Part shown: positions 9,098 through 16,907 of the stretch, piece by piece
Layout of the letters: each line of letters opens with the position of its first letter
How positions within the stretch are numbered: the first letter of the stretch is position 1
Assembly: GCA_009911505.1 (NCBI GenBank)
Contig: QXXL01000004.1
Location: 186,001 to 250,000 of the forward strand
Source: Lachnospiraceae bacterium
GTDB lineage: Bacteria > Bacillota > Clostridia > Lachnospirales > Lachnospiraceae
Direction of reading: 5' to 3'
DNA length: 64,000 nucleotides
The notes under the pieces: generated by a model
Database searches by the model: none
The model's input: only the letters and a program-made list of their open reading frames with translations
What the model was told of the DNA's origin: nothing
Position numbers and translations under genes: made by a program

Positions 9098-10549
9098 TCA
9101 GTCCTCCCTGCGAATACGGATCATCACATTAGAACAGCAGATCCGTTTCTCCACGCCTTCCTCTTCGTACTCAAACGCAACAACCCGGCCGTCTTCTACA
9201 CGGTAAACCGAAACCTCCCTCATCCCAAGGCCCATCGTCTCATCCAAAGACAAAAGCATCTCATTGAGTACAAACCCCCCGGCCCCCTCACTGATATATT
9301 CACGCTGCTCTTTTTTTAGCCTGCGCAAATCCATTTCCCCATTTTTCAAAAGCTCCACCATAATTTCCTTAAAAACCTGTACATCAGGGATCAGCGCCGA
9401 TGCATCCTCCTGCTTATTAGAAAGCATATCCCCGATCTGGGCCAGCGTTACCTCCCCACACTCCGTTTCAAGCGCCTTTTGCAAAAGAAAGCTCAAACTC
9501 ATTTCATATTTTGCCATTTTTTCCTGCTGGCGCCGCTCCTCCTGCTTCATCCACTCCTCGCTGCCAAATTCCAATAACCCATCCTCTTCCTTTTCCATCT
9601 TTCTGCGGAGAGGCTTCTGCAGCTCCATTGACTTTTTCAGGTTATAGATTTTCTGCGGCTCCTCCAAAAACAGCGGCCTAAGGAACCCATCCAGCCTGCC
9701 AAGCGCTTGCGGCCCATCCAGTATTTTTTCAAACAGCTCATTTCTGATAGAAAACCTGCGGATAAAAGACATCTGTGATAACAGCTCCAGTTCATGCGTA
9801 TACAGTGACTTGAGGTCAAAATGGCTGCTTAAAATTTTCTGGTATTCATCAATTGCCCGGGTTAAATACTGTTCAATCACACTTAAATTTTTCAGCTTGC
9901 CTTCTTCCTTTGCGGAGAGCCTGCCTACATTTATGTCTATCTCTTCCAGCTCTGCGGCGCGCTTTTTCACCAAATCGCGATAATTTAAAAACTTCTGCTT
10001 AGTATCGCTGATAGCCGCCAGATCCCCCTCTAGCACCGCTTCATATTCCGCCACCGAATAACTTAATGCATTCCTGCGGATTTTGCCCATAGCCTCCTTG
10101 ATTTTCTGAAGCTGGATCCGCAGCAGATTAAAAACATTTTTAATATCGTCAACCGCTTTGTCATAGCTCTGCTTTTCAAGATGCATCCGAAATATAATTT
10201 CGTGTATGCTAAAACGCATATTCTCTTCAATTTCCATCGTAGACAAAATCAGGTTATAGCCGTCTTCCGTCAAATAATAAGAAGTCCTGCGCACCTCAGA
10301 ATCCACATACACAATCCGGTTAGCCACATAACTGACATGCATGGCCTTATACGCGCCGTTCTCAAAATCAAATCCGTCAAAGTACATCGCTTTTCCTTCG
10401 TTTGAGAGGATTACGTTTAGTATGTAATCCCCAAGCGCTTTGCAGTCCTCATACCCCATAGGCTTGCCTAGATAGCGCATATTCAGGCTATCTACATAAG
10501 CCCCGATATCGTCCACCGTACAGTGCCCGTCTTTTAAGGATTGTTCCAT
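9098..10549 (-). CDS. jetA: Wadjet kleisin subunit JetA (MukF-like), 5' end apparently frameshifted
   Basis: 483 residues from ATG 10549. It is predicted helical, with a winged-helix-like N-terminal part (TVDDIGAYVDSL...EDCKALGDYIL), a long coiled-coil middle around residues 120-250, and a C-terminal winged-helix-like region ending in a beta-rich tail. This is the layout of MukF/JetA kleisins. No ribosome site precedes its ATG. The ATG lies inside the end of a 58-codon frame (10534-10710) that does have an excellent site. Joining the two with one added base near 10550 gives an uninterrupted helix (LIFAILLM...MEQSLKDG), so the true protein was probably about 540 residues. As read, expression would need stop-restart coupling at the overlapping ATG, or frameshifting. 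Confidence 0.8.
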   Translation of the reverse strand: MEQSLKDGHCTVDDIGAYVDSLNMRYLGKPMGYEDCKALGDYILNVILSNEGKAMYFDGFDFENGAYKAMHVSYVANRIVYVDSEVRRTSYYLTEDGYNLILSTMEIEENMRFSIHEIIFRMHLEKQSYDKAVDDIKNVFNLLRIQLQKIKEAMGKIRRNALSYSVAEYEAVLEGDLAAISDTKQKFLNYRDLVKKRAAELEEIDINVGRLSAKEEGKLKNLSVIEQYLTRAIDEYQKILSSHFDLKSLYTHELELLSQMSFIRRFSIRNELFEKILDGPQALGRLDGFLRPLFLEEPQKIYNLKKSMELQKPLRRKMEKEEDGLLEFGSEEWMKQEERRQQEKMAKYEMSLSFLLQKALETECGEVTLAQIGDMLSNKQEDASALIPDVQVFKEIMVELLKNGEMDLRRLKKEQREYISEGAGGFVLNEMLLSLDETMGLGMREVSVYRVEDGRVVAFEYEEEGVEKRICCSNVMIRIRRED

Positions 10550-10710
10550 GACATGAGCAGGATGGCAAAAATCAAATTGGCCTGCTCGTCTATTTTTAAA
10601 AACCCATATTGTTTCCAGATGGACTTCTGGCTGCTATTGACAAAAAGAAGGGCATAGCGGCCGACATGTTTCATGCGCTTAGGAAATTGTTTTAAAAATT
10701 CGTACTGCAT
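10534..10710 (-). pseudogene. 58-codon frame: probable detached N-terminus of JetA (or tiny separate gene)
   Basis: The frame runs from ATG 10710 to TAA 10534 and encodes MQYEFLKQFPKRMKHVGRYA and 38 more residues, ending LLMSWNNP. AGGAGG lies 6 bases before the ATG, the strongest ribosome site of the operon. Its last 16 bases overlap the start of jetA in another frame, with no spacer. The final helix lines up with the first helix of JetA if one base is restored near 10550. I infer a one-base deletion that split jetA. The alternatives are a genuine small fifth subunit translated by coupling, a programmed frameshift, or an assembly error. Confidence 0.6.
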
Positions 10711-10754
10711 AAGGTTCCTCCTGTCCTTATGGGGGATGGCAAAACAGCCAGCCC

Positions 10755-11741
10755 TTACATATCCCCTATATTCAAAATCTCCTGCGGCACATACTTCCCC
10801 GCTTTTAGAATCCTCTCTATGCTCCCCTTCATCCCGTCAGTAAAATATCCCAGGAACCTGCCCGAAAGGTTTCTATTCTGCCCTGGGCTCGTATCCGGCA
10901 GAAAATCCATCCCATACGCTTCCGCCTTCTGCACCATAGCTTCATATGCCCTCAAAAACGGCTCAATTTCATGCTCCCCGCAAAACAATTCAAACAGTCT
11001 CTCATAAATTTTAATCCCCTCATAATCCAAATCCCCAAAATATAAAATCCGGTTCTGCGGTGCATTTATATGTGGTTCCACACAAAAGCCAAAGTCCGTA
11101 AATGATCGCAAAATGCCCTTCCCAGAGCCATAAACTACTGTCCCAATTTCTTCTCCAAACATTCTGCGAAAACCATTTAACAGGTATTTGCGCATACTGT
11201 AAAACGTATCCTTATTCTCTATAATCAAAACTGTCTGCCCAGCCTGCCTGTCCGCAGAATAATATGCCAGCGGTTCTGTCGTCCCGTAAACCAAAAGCTG
11301 CTCCATAGGCACGCCACAATGTGCCAGAACCTTTTTGCCTTGTTCCTTTTGTAAAAACTTTTCACGCCCCCAGATCTGAAAGCTCCTCTCATTTACAGAA
11401 ACAGGCCCCGCCGCATTTTGCGCCTGGTTTTTCAGATAATTGCTTAAAAGTAAAACCCACTTACGCTCTTTTTCATATACATCCAAATGGTTTAAATAAT
11501 AATCAGCGTTAATGGCAGGCACTATTTGAAATTGCAGCTCTTCAATAAAGCCTGTATAATCAGGCTGTGGCCCTATCAGCCAGTACCTGGTATGCAAGGC
11601 TGGCGTTTTGCCGTTTAAAGGGGAATTTTTGATCGGTTTTATTTGATTGGTTTCGATTTTATGGCGGATATACCGGTACTGCTGCATATAAGCAGAAGCT
11701 TTGCTTTCCTGAATCAGGCTGTCAAGTGAAATACGCTTCAT
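10755..11741 (-). CDS. jetD: Wadjet nuclease subunit JetD (DUF3322/DUF2220, TOPRIM)
   Basis: 328 residues. JetD is the topoisomerase-VI-like endonuclease of Wadjet that cuts DNA stalled in the SMC motor. The N-terminal half (about 1-150) corresponds to the DUF3322 arm/winged-helix region. The TOPRIM half shows the catalytic Glu175 in VLIIENKD and the metal-binding acidic pair Asp237/Asp239 in FGDLDYEG, so the nuclease looks intact. It is the first gene of the operon: promoter about 40 bases upstream, GGGAG ribosome site, then 44 bases to the jetA 5' fragment. The order D-A-B-C differs from the A-B-C-D order of the best-known type I systems and suggests another Wadjet subtype. Confidence 0.9.
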   Translation of the reverse strand: MKRISLDSLIQESKASAYMQQYRYIRHKIETNQIKPIKNSPLNGKTPALHTRYWLIGPQPDYTGFIEELQFQIVPAINADYYLNHLDVYEKERKWVLLLSNYLKNQAQNAAGPVSVNERSFQIWGREKFLQKEQGKKVLAHCGVPMEQLLVYGTTEPLAYYSADRQAGQTVLIIENKDTFYSMRKYLLNGFRRMFGEEIGTVVYGSGKGILRSFTDFGFCVEPHINAPQNRILYFGDLDYEGIKIYERLFELFCGEHEIEPFLRAYEAMVQKAEAYGMDFLPDTSPGQNRNLSGRFLGYFTDGMKGSIERILKAGKYVPQEILNIGDM

Positions 11742-11777
11742 ATGATATTTTCTCCCAGGGGTTATACTTTATTTTTT

Positions 11778-11806
11778 ATGATACCCTTGCATATTTTTCC
11801 TGTCAA
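11778..11806 (-). promoter_or_regulatory. Strong promoter of the Wadjet operon
   Basis: Minus-strand TTGACA (11801-11806), 17 bases, TATCAT (11778-11783), about 37 bases before the jetD ATG. It sits just after the trxB terminator, so the defence operon has its own near-consensus, apparently constitutive, start. No operator-like palindrome is evident beside it. Confidence 0.75.
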
Positions 11807-11825
11807 GGCACAACTATAACATAAT

Positions 11826-11854
11826 AAACCGCCGGACAAACAACCCGGCGGTTT
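11826..11854 (-). terminator. Rho-independent terminator after trxB
   Basis: The seven-base stem CCGCCGG/CCGGCGG (11829-11835 with 11845-11851) is extended by A-T pairs and followed on the minus strand by TTTATTAT. It closes the thioesterase-cvfB-trxB unit and insulates the Wadjet promoter. Confidence 0.75.
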
Positions 11855-11859
11855 TATAC

Positions 11860-12756
11860 CTATATCCCTGCCACTGCAACGGCCCCGTCACTGACTGCCG
11901 TCACAATCTGCCTCACTTTTTTTGTCCTGACATCACCCACCGCAAACACGCCGTCCACGCTGGCCTTACAATCCTCTCCCGCTATAACATATCCGTTTTG
12001 ATCCAGCTTTACCTGCCCTTCCAAAAGCTGCGTATGCGGCACCATACCCACTGCAATAAACACGCCGTCTACCGCCAGGCTTTTTTGTCCCCCTGTCTTT
12101 ACATCCATACAGACAAGCCCCTTTACCGTATCTTCCCCGCTGATTTCTTTTGCCACCGTATCCACCACGGTTTCAATATTTTCAACAGCATTCACCCGTT
12201 CCACAAGTGTTTTCGCCCCCCGAAACGTATCCCTTCGGTGAATTAAAAACACTTTCCTGCACACGTTTGCCAAAAACAGCGCATCTTCTAACGCTACGTC
12301 GCCGCCTCCGATTACTGCCACTGTTTTCCCACGGAAAAACGCCCCGTCACAGGTTGCGCAGTACGAAACGCCCTTGCCGGCAAATTCTTCTTCCCCTGGA
12401 ACGCCTAGCTTCCGGTGCCCCGCGCCTGCGGCATAGATAATATTCTTCGTCTCATATTCCTGTTTTTCGGTAACGACTTTCTTTACTGCGCCTATACAGT
12501 CAATACGGACTACCTCTTCCATTAATGGTTTGACCCCAAGGTGCTGTGCATGCTCCGTAAATTTCTGCCCCAGTTCAAACCCGTTAGTGTCAAAAAACCC
12601 CAGGTAATTGTCTACCTCTGCCGTATTTAAAATCTGCCCGCCGCCCATTGGCTGCTTTTCAAGCAGCAGCGTATCAAGACATGCCCTCGCTGCATATACA
12701 GCCGCAGAAAGCCCGGCCGGGCCGCCTCCAATGATTATGATATCGTACAATGCCAT
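11860..12756 (-). CDS. trxB: Thioredoxin reductase (NADPH), FAD-dependent
   Basis: 298 residues. The enzyme reduces thioredoxin with NADPH in the cytoplasm. Visible are the FAD dinucleotide motif GGGPAGLSAAVYAAR (residues 10-24), the redox-active CATC pair Cys133/Cys136, the second nucleotide-binding motif VIGGGDVALEDALFLA, the HRRDTFRG NADPH phosphate-binding segment, and the C-terminal FAVGDVR FAD motif. AAAAAGGAGAG precedes the ATG. It is the last gene of an operon, nine bases after cvfB, and is closed by a clear terminator. It is slightly shorter than many homologues but all motifs are present. Confidence 0.95.
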   Translation of the reverse strand: MALYDIIIIGGGPAGLSAAVYAARACLDTLLLEKQPMGGGQILNTAEVDNYLGFFDTNGFELGQKFTEHAQHLGVKPLMEEVVRIDCIGAVKKVVTEKQEYETKNIIYAAGAGHRKLGVPGEEEFAGKGVSYCATCDGAFFRGKTVAVIGGGDVALEDALFLANVCRKVFLIHRRDTFRGAKTLVERVNAVENIETVVDTVAKEISGEDTVKGLVCMDVKTGGQKSLAVDGVFIAVGMVPHTQLLEGQVKLDQNGYVIAGEDCKASVDGVFAVGDVRTKKVRQIVTAVSDGAVAVAGI

Positions 12757-12765
12757 CTCTCCTTT

Positions 12766-13599
12766 TTATAATTTGCGGATCCCTCTTTCCGTAATTTCTA
12801 TCTTGCGTTCCTTGTATAAACGTCCAACTGCACGCTTAAATGCGTTCTTGCTCATCTTAAGCTCCCGTTTGACCACTTCTGGAGACGCCTTGTCATTAAA
12901 CGGCAGTACACCGGCATACGAATCGATTACCTTTAAAACCGTTTGGGCATCTTCGTCCATTTGCAGGTATGCCTGTTTGCGTATCGTCAGATCCAGCTTG
13001 CCGTCCGGCTTTACATTAGAAACCCTGGCCTCCGTTACATCCCCGATCTTAAAATGGCTGCAATCTTCAAACGATGGGATCATCGCCGAATACCTGTCGT
13101 CCACTGCCGCAAACGTTCCAAAATTCCCGCTGAATTCATAAATCCTTGCAGACACGGTATCCCCTTTCTGGTATGGGGAGCCCTTCTCCAAAAGATCATA
13201 CAAATAGCGCATGCTCGCGCACAGCCGGCTGCTTTTATCAATGTAAAGCCGTACCAAAACCTCATCGCCCGGTTTTAGCTTTCTGGTCATTTCTTTATAC
13301 GGAAGGAACAGATCCTTTTCCAGCCCCCAGTCCAAAAACGCGCCGATATCGTTTGCTTCCATGACCTTTAAGGCAGCAAAACCGCCCATGGCAAGATACG
13401 GCTCCCTTGTCGTAGCAATCAGCCGGTCCTTTGAATCCTTATACAAAAAAACCTCTACCTCATCCCCTATTGCGGCGTCTTTGGGAACCTGCTTTGCAGG
13501 GAGCAGCACTGTCTGCCTGTCCTGTGGGCGCTCTGCTAAGTATACCCCAAAATCCACTTCCTTCGTAATGATAAGCTTTTGTTTTTCCCCTAATTTCAT
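12766..13599 (-). CDS. cvfB: S1-domain RNA-binding protein CvfB-like
   Basis: 277 residues, in the normal range for CvfB, a regulator with tandem S1-like RNA-binding domains and a C-terminal winged helix that affects virulence gene expression in staphylococci. The S1-like repeats are seen around 5-65, 70-135 (FAALKVMEANDIGAFLDWGL) and 145-210 (KGDTVSARIYEFSGNFGTFAA). The winged helix covers about 225-277 (MSKNAFKRAVGRLYKERKI). It overlaps the thioesterase stop by four bases (ATGA) and is followed after nine bases by trxB, so all three are probably cotranscribed. Its targets here are unknown. Confidence 0.85.
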   Translation of the reverse strand: MKLGEKQKLIITKEVDFGVYLAERPQDRQTVLLPAKQVPKDAAIGDEVEVFLYKDSKDRLIATTREPYLAMGGFAALKVMEANDIGAFLDWGLEKDLFLPYKEMTRKLKPGDEVLVRLYIDKSSRLCASMRYLYDLLEKGSPYQKGDTVSARIYEFSGNFGTFAAVDDRYSAMIPSFEDCSHFKIGDVTEARVSNVKPDGKLDLTIRKQAYLQMDEDAQTVLKVIDSYAGVLPFNDKASPEVVKRELKMSKNAFKRAVGRLYKERKIEITERGIRKL

Positions 13600-14309
13600 A
13601 CATAATCCTCCCTGAATTCTACGATTGCATAAGGCTCTGCCGCTTCATTTTCCAGTGACACAAGAAAACGGCCACACCCTTCCTTTACTTTGGGGTAAAT
13701 GATACCGGGGCGCACCGCCGCCTTTTTATATTCTGCCCGGATTTGGCAAACCTTAAAATCCTCCGGGAGATATTCTTGCGCTATCATTATATATTTTCCG
13801 TTATTGACATGCCGGTTGGTGTCGATATGGCTGCGCGCCACATGCACCGGCCCCTCCTGCCGCATCCCCTCTTCCAGACGTATCTTGCGCCCGGCACATT
13901 CCATCTCATATGGCGGGTAAAACATATAACGCTGCTGCACCGTTTGTGGGATGCGCACAGGCATCCCTGTCTGCGTGTCAAGATATGTCCAGACCGAATT
14001 GGCATACGCTACCGTTTGGCATGATGCATCTTCCATTTTAAAATTCCGGTACCCCAAAAAACCTTTAAAATCATACGGCCAGGTATATGTGCTTATCTGC
14101 TCCCCAAAACCGGGGTAACGGCATATAATAACCTGCCAGAAAGAGAGCACCCACGCCCGTTTCTGCTGCGCTAAAAAATGCAGCCCCATGCCGATTTCTT
14201 CTGAATCAAAAATACAGCAATCCTGCAGGCGGCTTAAAACAGCCGGAAGCGACATCTTAGCATCTGCATCCAGCTCACTGTATCTGACTTTACCTTCCAG
14301 ACAAAACAT
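13596..14309 (-). CDS. Acyl-ACP thioesterase family protein
   Basis: 237 residues from ATG 14309, preceded by AGGAGTGGG. A longer frame up to 14390 is rejected because it runs through the terminator and into the tRNA-Gln gene. The protein has the double hot-dog fold layout of FatA/FatB-like enzymes, which release fatty acids from acyl carrier protein. The N-terminal hot-dog holds the LSRLQDCCIFDSEEIGMG helix; the C-terminal hot-dog holds the SHIDTNRHVNNGKYI signature with Asp, Asn and His positions typical of the catalytic site. It starts an operon with cvfB (4-base overlap) and trxB. Only about 30 bases separate the start from the upstream tRNA terminator, so no separate promoter fits comfortably. 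Confidence 0.85.
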   Translation of the reverse strand: MFCLEGKVRYSELDADAKMSLPAVLSRLQDCCIFDSEEIGMGLHFLAQQKRAWVLSFWQVIICRYPGFGEQISTYTWPYDFKGFLGYRNFKMEDASCQTVAYANSVWTYLDTQTGMPVRIPQTVQQRYMFYPPYEMECAGRKIRLEEGMRQEGPVHVARSHIDTNRHVNNGKYIMIAQEYLPEDFKVCQIRAEYKKAAVRPGIIYPKVKEGCGRFLVSLENEAAEPYAIVEFREDYV

Positions 14310-14341
14310 ATATCCCACTCCTGTTACTGCATAACAATAAA

Positions 14342-14372
14342 TAATAATAAAAAAACACCACATCATGTGGTG
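14342..14372 (-). terminator. Terminator of tRNA-Gln, immediately before the thioesterase
   Basis: CACCACA/TGTGGTG stem (14356-14372) with a three-base loop, followed on the minus strand by seven T and an A/T-rich run. It lies 10 bases downstream of the tRNA and about 30 bases before the thioesterase ATG. Confidence 0.8.
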
Positions 14373-14382
14373 CTTCTCAAAC

Positions 14383-14453
14383 TGGCCCACAAGGATTCGA
14401 ACCTTGGAATGACGGAGTCAGAGTCCGTTGCCTTACCGCTTGGCGATGGGCCA
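14383..14453 (-). tRNA. tRNA-Gln (anticodon CUG)
   Basis: The minus strand folds as a 71-base cloverleaf. The acceptor arm pairs TGGCCCA with TGGGCCA, and the T arm contains GGTTCGAATCC. The anticodon stem ACGGA/TCCGT encloses the loop CTCTGAC, giving anticodon CTG, which reads CAG. No 3' CCA is encoded. It has a perfect sigma-A promoter upstream and a terminator downstream. It is a solitary tRNA gene. Confidence 0.93.
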
Positions 14454-14493
14454 TTGTCTTGTGCTGTGTTGATGTCCTCAACCAACAATAGCC

Positions 14494-14522
14494 ATTATAC
14501 ATATGTTATCCCCATATGTCAA
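14494..14522 (-). promoter_or_regulatory. Consensus promoter of tRNA-Gln
   Basis: Minus-strand TTGACA (14517-14522), exactly 17 bases, TATAAT (14494-14499): a perfect sigma-A promoter about 40 bases before the tRNA. Read-through past the tRNA terminator may also drive the thioesterase operon. Confidence 0.9.
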
Positions 14523-14530
14523 CACTTTTT

Positions 14531-15169
14531 TTAAAAAATTTTAATTTCTTTATCGATTAAGGCAAATTCCACCTCATTTCCCCATAAAAAGCGTGCTGTC
14601 CCATTAGTAGCTTCTGTAATCTTTTCCGCAACCTCCCCTTCTTTTCCCTTCGGTACCATAGCATCTATCTGAACCGTATCTGTATAACCAATCCCCATAA
14701 CAGCAATCTGCTGCTGCGCAAGCGTATACTGTATCTTGCCAAGCCCGGTATAATCCGTCTGTATAGAAAGCATTTTTCCCGGTTCTTTTTCTATAACAAC
14801 ACAGTGGGCGAGCCCCTCCTGTACCGCCCTCTGGTATGCGCGTACCAGGCCGCCCGTACCAAGCAGTGTACCGCCAAAATACCTTGTTACAACAACCGCC
14901 GCATTATGAATCCCTTCCCGCAGCAGTACGTCTAGCATCGGCCTTCCTGCCGTCTGCGCCGGTTCGCCGTCATCGGAACAGCGCGTCAGCTCCTGATTAG
15001 GGCCTATGGCAAACGCAGAACAATTATGCCTTGCATCCCAATACTTTTTTTTCATTTCTGCAATAAATGCCGCCGCTTCCCCTTCGGATTCCACGGGGCG
15101 TACCGTTGCAATAAACCGGGACTTCTTTTCTGTTATTTCGCCTTCTCCGCCTTCGTATAATGCCTTCAT
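14531..15169 (-). CDS. IMPACT/YigZ (UPF0029) family protein
   Basis: 212 residues, standard for the family. The N-terminal UPF0029 domain includes KKSRFIATV, ARHNCSAFAIG, SDDGEPAQTAGRPML and VVTRYFGGTLLGTGGLVRAY, all hallmark motifs. The C-terminal DUF1949 domain covers about 140-205. The cytoplasmic function is not well established; family members are linked to translation regulation or nucleic-acid binding by analogy with eukaryotic IMPACT. A promoter about 130 bases upstream serves it and it appears monocistronic. The ATG at 15169 is preceded by GCAGGAGTATTAT, with AGGAG as ribosome site. Confidence 0.88.
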   Translation of the reverse strand: MKALYEGGEGEITEKKSRFIATVRPVESEGEAAAFIAEMKKKYWDARHNCSAFAIGPNQELTRCSDDGEPAQTAGRPMLDVLLREGIHNAAVVVTRYFGGTLLGTGGLVRAYQRAVQEGLAHCVVIEKEPGKMLSIQTDYTGLGKIQYTLAQQQIAVMGIGYTDTVQIDAMVPKGKEGEVAEKITEATNGTARFLWGNEVEFALIDKEIKIF

Positions 15170-15299
15170 ATAATACTCCTGCCCTTTATTTTTATTGTAA
15201 TTCTAACGCGAACCTTTCACAGCCATGCCCTCTGACTGACGGCCCCTTTGCCATCTCCCCCTATAGTTTGCTATACATAGCATTTCAAAACTATTTATA

Positions 15300-15328
15300 A
15301 GTATAACACAAAAAAGAATACGCTACAA
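15300..15328 (-). promoter_or_regulatory. Promoter of the IMPACT-family gene
   Basis: Minus-strand TTGTAG (15323-15328), 17 bases, TATACT (15300-15305), leaving a leader of about 125 bases before the ATG. No recognisable riboswitch was seen in that leader. The divergent 15170-15516 gap otherwise holds only this and the symporter promoter. Confidence 0.5.
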
Positions 15329-15451
15329 GGCTTCCTGGCATGTTTAAAAACTGCTTTTTACCAGATATTAGAACAGCCTTTAACAGCTATAGCCCCGAAC
15401 CCCTTTACCCCCTATACTCCGGCAGTACGAAACATATACATCCAAAAATCA

Positions 15452-15480
15452 TTGAACATATATACCTATCATGTTATGAT
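15452..15480 (+). promoter_or_regulatory. Promoter of the sodium symporter gene
   Basis: TTGAAC (15452-15457), 17 bases, TATGAT (15475-15480). The transcript would start about 25 bases before the TTG start codon, just upstream of the AGGGAGG ribosome site at 15501-15507. This supports the internal TTG as the real start. Confidence 0.6.
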
Positions 15481-15516
15481 ACTATAAAATCACATCTTAA
15501 AGGGAGGTTTATCACA

Positions 15517-16887
15517 TTGAATAACAATAAAATAACCCGCAGCAGCTTTTCCGGCAAGCTAGGATACGTGCTGGCAGTTGCAGGATCTGCTGTAGGCCTG
15601 GGGAACATCTGGCGCTTTCCTTATTTAGCGGCAAAATATGGCGGCGGTATTTTTCTTTTCACATATCTTATATTAATGTTCACATTTGGCTACGCATTAA
15701 TTGTATCAGAAACTGCCCTGGGCCGAATGACCAAAAGAAGCCCTGTCGGGGCGTTCCGGGCATTTGGAAAAAGCCCTTTTCTTCGGTTTGGCGGATGGAT
15801 AAACGCCATAATCCCTATGCTGATTGTCCCCTATTACAGCGTTATTGGCGGATGGGTAGTCAAATACCTAATAGAGTATCTGCGTGGCAATACAGCCGCT
15901 TTAGCCGAAGACAACTGTTTCACCAGCTTTATTTCAAACAGTGCAGAAACAGAATTATGGTTCCTGCTCTTTAGCCTGATCGTAATAGCTGTGCTTTTTG
16001 CAGGCGTAAAACAAGGCGTAGAACGAGTTTCCAAAATAATGATGCCCCTGCTGGTAATACTCGCTTTATTTGTTGCAGGCTATGCTGTTACAAGGCCCGG
16101 CGCATGGGAAGGCGTGAAATATTTCTTAGTTCCGAATTTTGAAAATTTTTCATGGATGACAGTCGTAGCCGCCATGGGGCAGATGTTTTATTCCCTGTCA
16201 ATTGCCATGGGCATCTTATATACATATGGTTCTTACATTAAAGAAGACGTAGATATTGAAAAATCCACAAAGCAGGTAGAACTATTTGATACTGCAATCG
16301 CAATGCTGGCAGGGTTAATGATTATTCCAGCCGTATTTGCTTTTTCCGGGGGAGACGCCAATACATTAAAAGCCGGCCCTTCCTTGATGTTTATAACACT
16401 TCCAAAAGTTTTTGCAAGTATGGGGTTAGGGATGGGGGCTGGAATCTTATTTTTCCTTTTAGTCCTGCTTGCAGCATTGACCAGTGCAATCTCCCTTGCG
16501 GAATCCGGTGTATCTACCTTTGAGGATCAGTTTGGATGGACACGCAAAAAATCTACGCTGTTTATGGGCGCTATCGTTATATTATTCGGATCTGCCTGCG
16601 CGCTTGGCTTTGGCGTACTGGATTTTGTCACATTACTTGGAATGTCAATCCTGGATTTCTTCGACTTTTTGACCAATTCGCTGATGATGCCAGTTGCCGC
16701 ATTGTCTACCTGCATCCTCGTAACCTACATTGCAGGCCTTGAAAAAATTGCCAAAGAAATAGAACAGTCTTCCGAATTTAAACGAAAAAAAATGTACTGT
16801 ATTTTTATGAAATACCTGGCCCCTTTTTGTATTGTAATCATACTGCTTAGTTCCATCGCAAGTGTATTAGGATGGATCACAATATAA
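15517..16887 (+). CDS. Sodium-dependent transporter, neurotransmitter:sodium symporter family
   Basis: 456 residues from TTG 15517, chosen because AGGGAGG lies 9 bases before it, the upstream ATG frame begins before the promoter, and the family begins close to this point. NSS/SNF transporters import amino acids or amines with sodium (LeuT type). The signature at the first transmembrane helix, [23 protein letters not shown], matches the unwound substrate- and Na-binding helix 1. About 11 hydrophobic segments follow, including the [12 protein letters not shown] and [15 protein letters not shown] helices. The substrate is not identifiable. The amidase lipoprotein gene follows 20 bases later on the same strand, so cotranscription is likely. 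Confidence 0.9.
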   Translation: MNNNKITRSSFSGKLGYVLAVAGSAVGLGNIWRFPYLAAKYGGGIFLFTYLILMFTFGYALIVSETALGRMTKRSPVGAFRAFGKSPFLRFGGWINAIIPMLIVPYYSVIGGWVVKYLIEYLRGNTAALAEDNCFTSFISNSAETELWFLLFSLIVIAVLFAGVKQGVERVSKIMMPLLVILALFVAGYAVTRPGAWEGVKYFLVPNFENFSWMTVVAAMGQMFYSLSIAMGILYTYGSYIKEDVDIEKSTKQVELFDTAIAMLAGLMIIPAVFAFSGGDANTLKAGPSLMFITLPKVFASMGLGMGAGILFFLLVLLAALTSAISLAESGVSTFEDQFGWTRKKSTLFMGAIVILFGSACALGFGVLDFVTLLGMSILDFFDFLTNSLMMPVAALSTCILVTYIAGLEKIAKEIEQSSEFKRKKMYCIFMKYLAPFCIVIILLSSIASVLGWITI

Positions 16888-16907
16888 ACCATGAAAGAAG
16901 GCTAACA

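Noticed and set aside
14310..14390. Longer N-terminus for the acyl-ACP thioesterase
   Set aside because: It would run through the tRNA-Gln terminator and into the tRNA gene; ATG 14309 has AGGAGTGGG upstream.
15340..15516. Longer N-terminus for the sodium symporter
   Set aside because: It would begin upstream of the mapped-looking promoter and contains no family sequence; TTG 15517 has a good ribosome site and starts just before helix 1.
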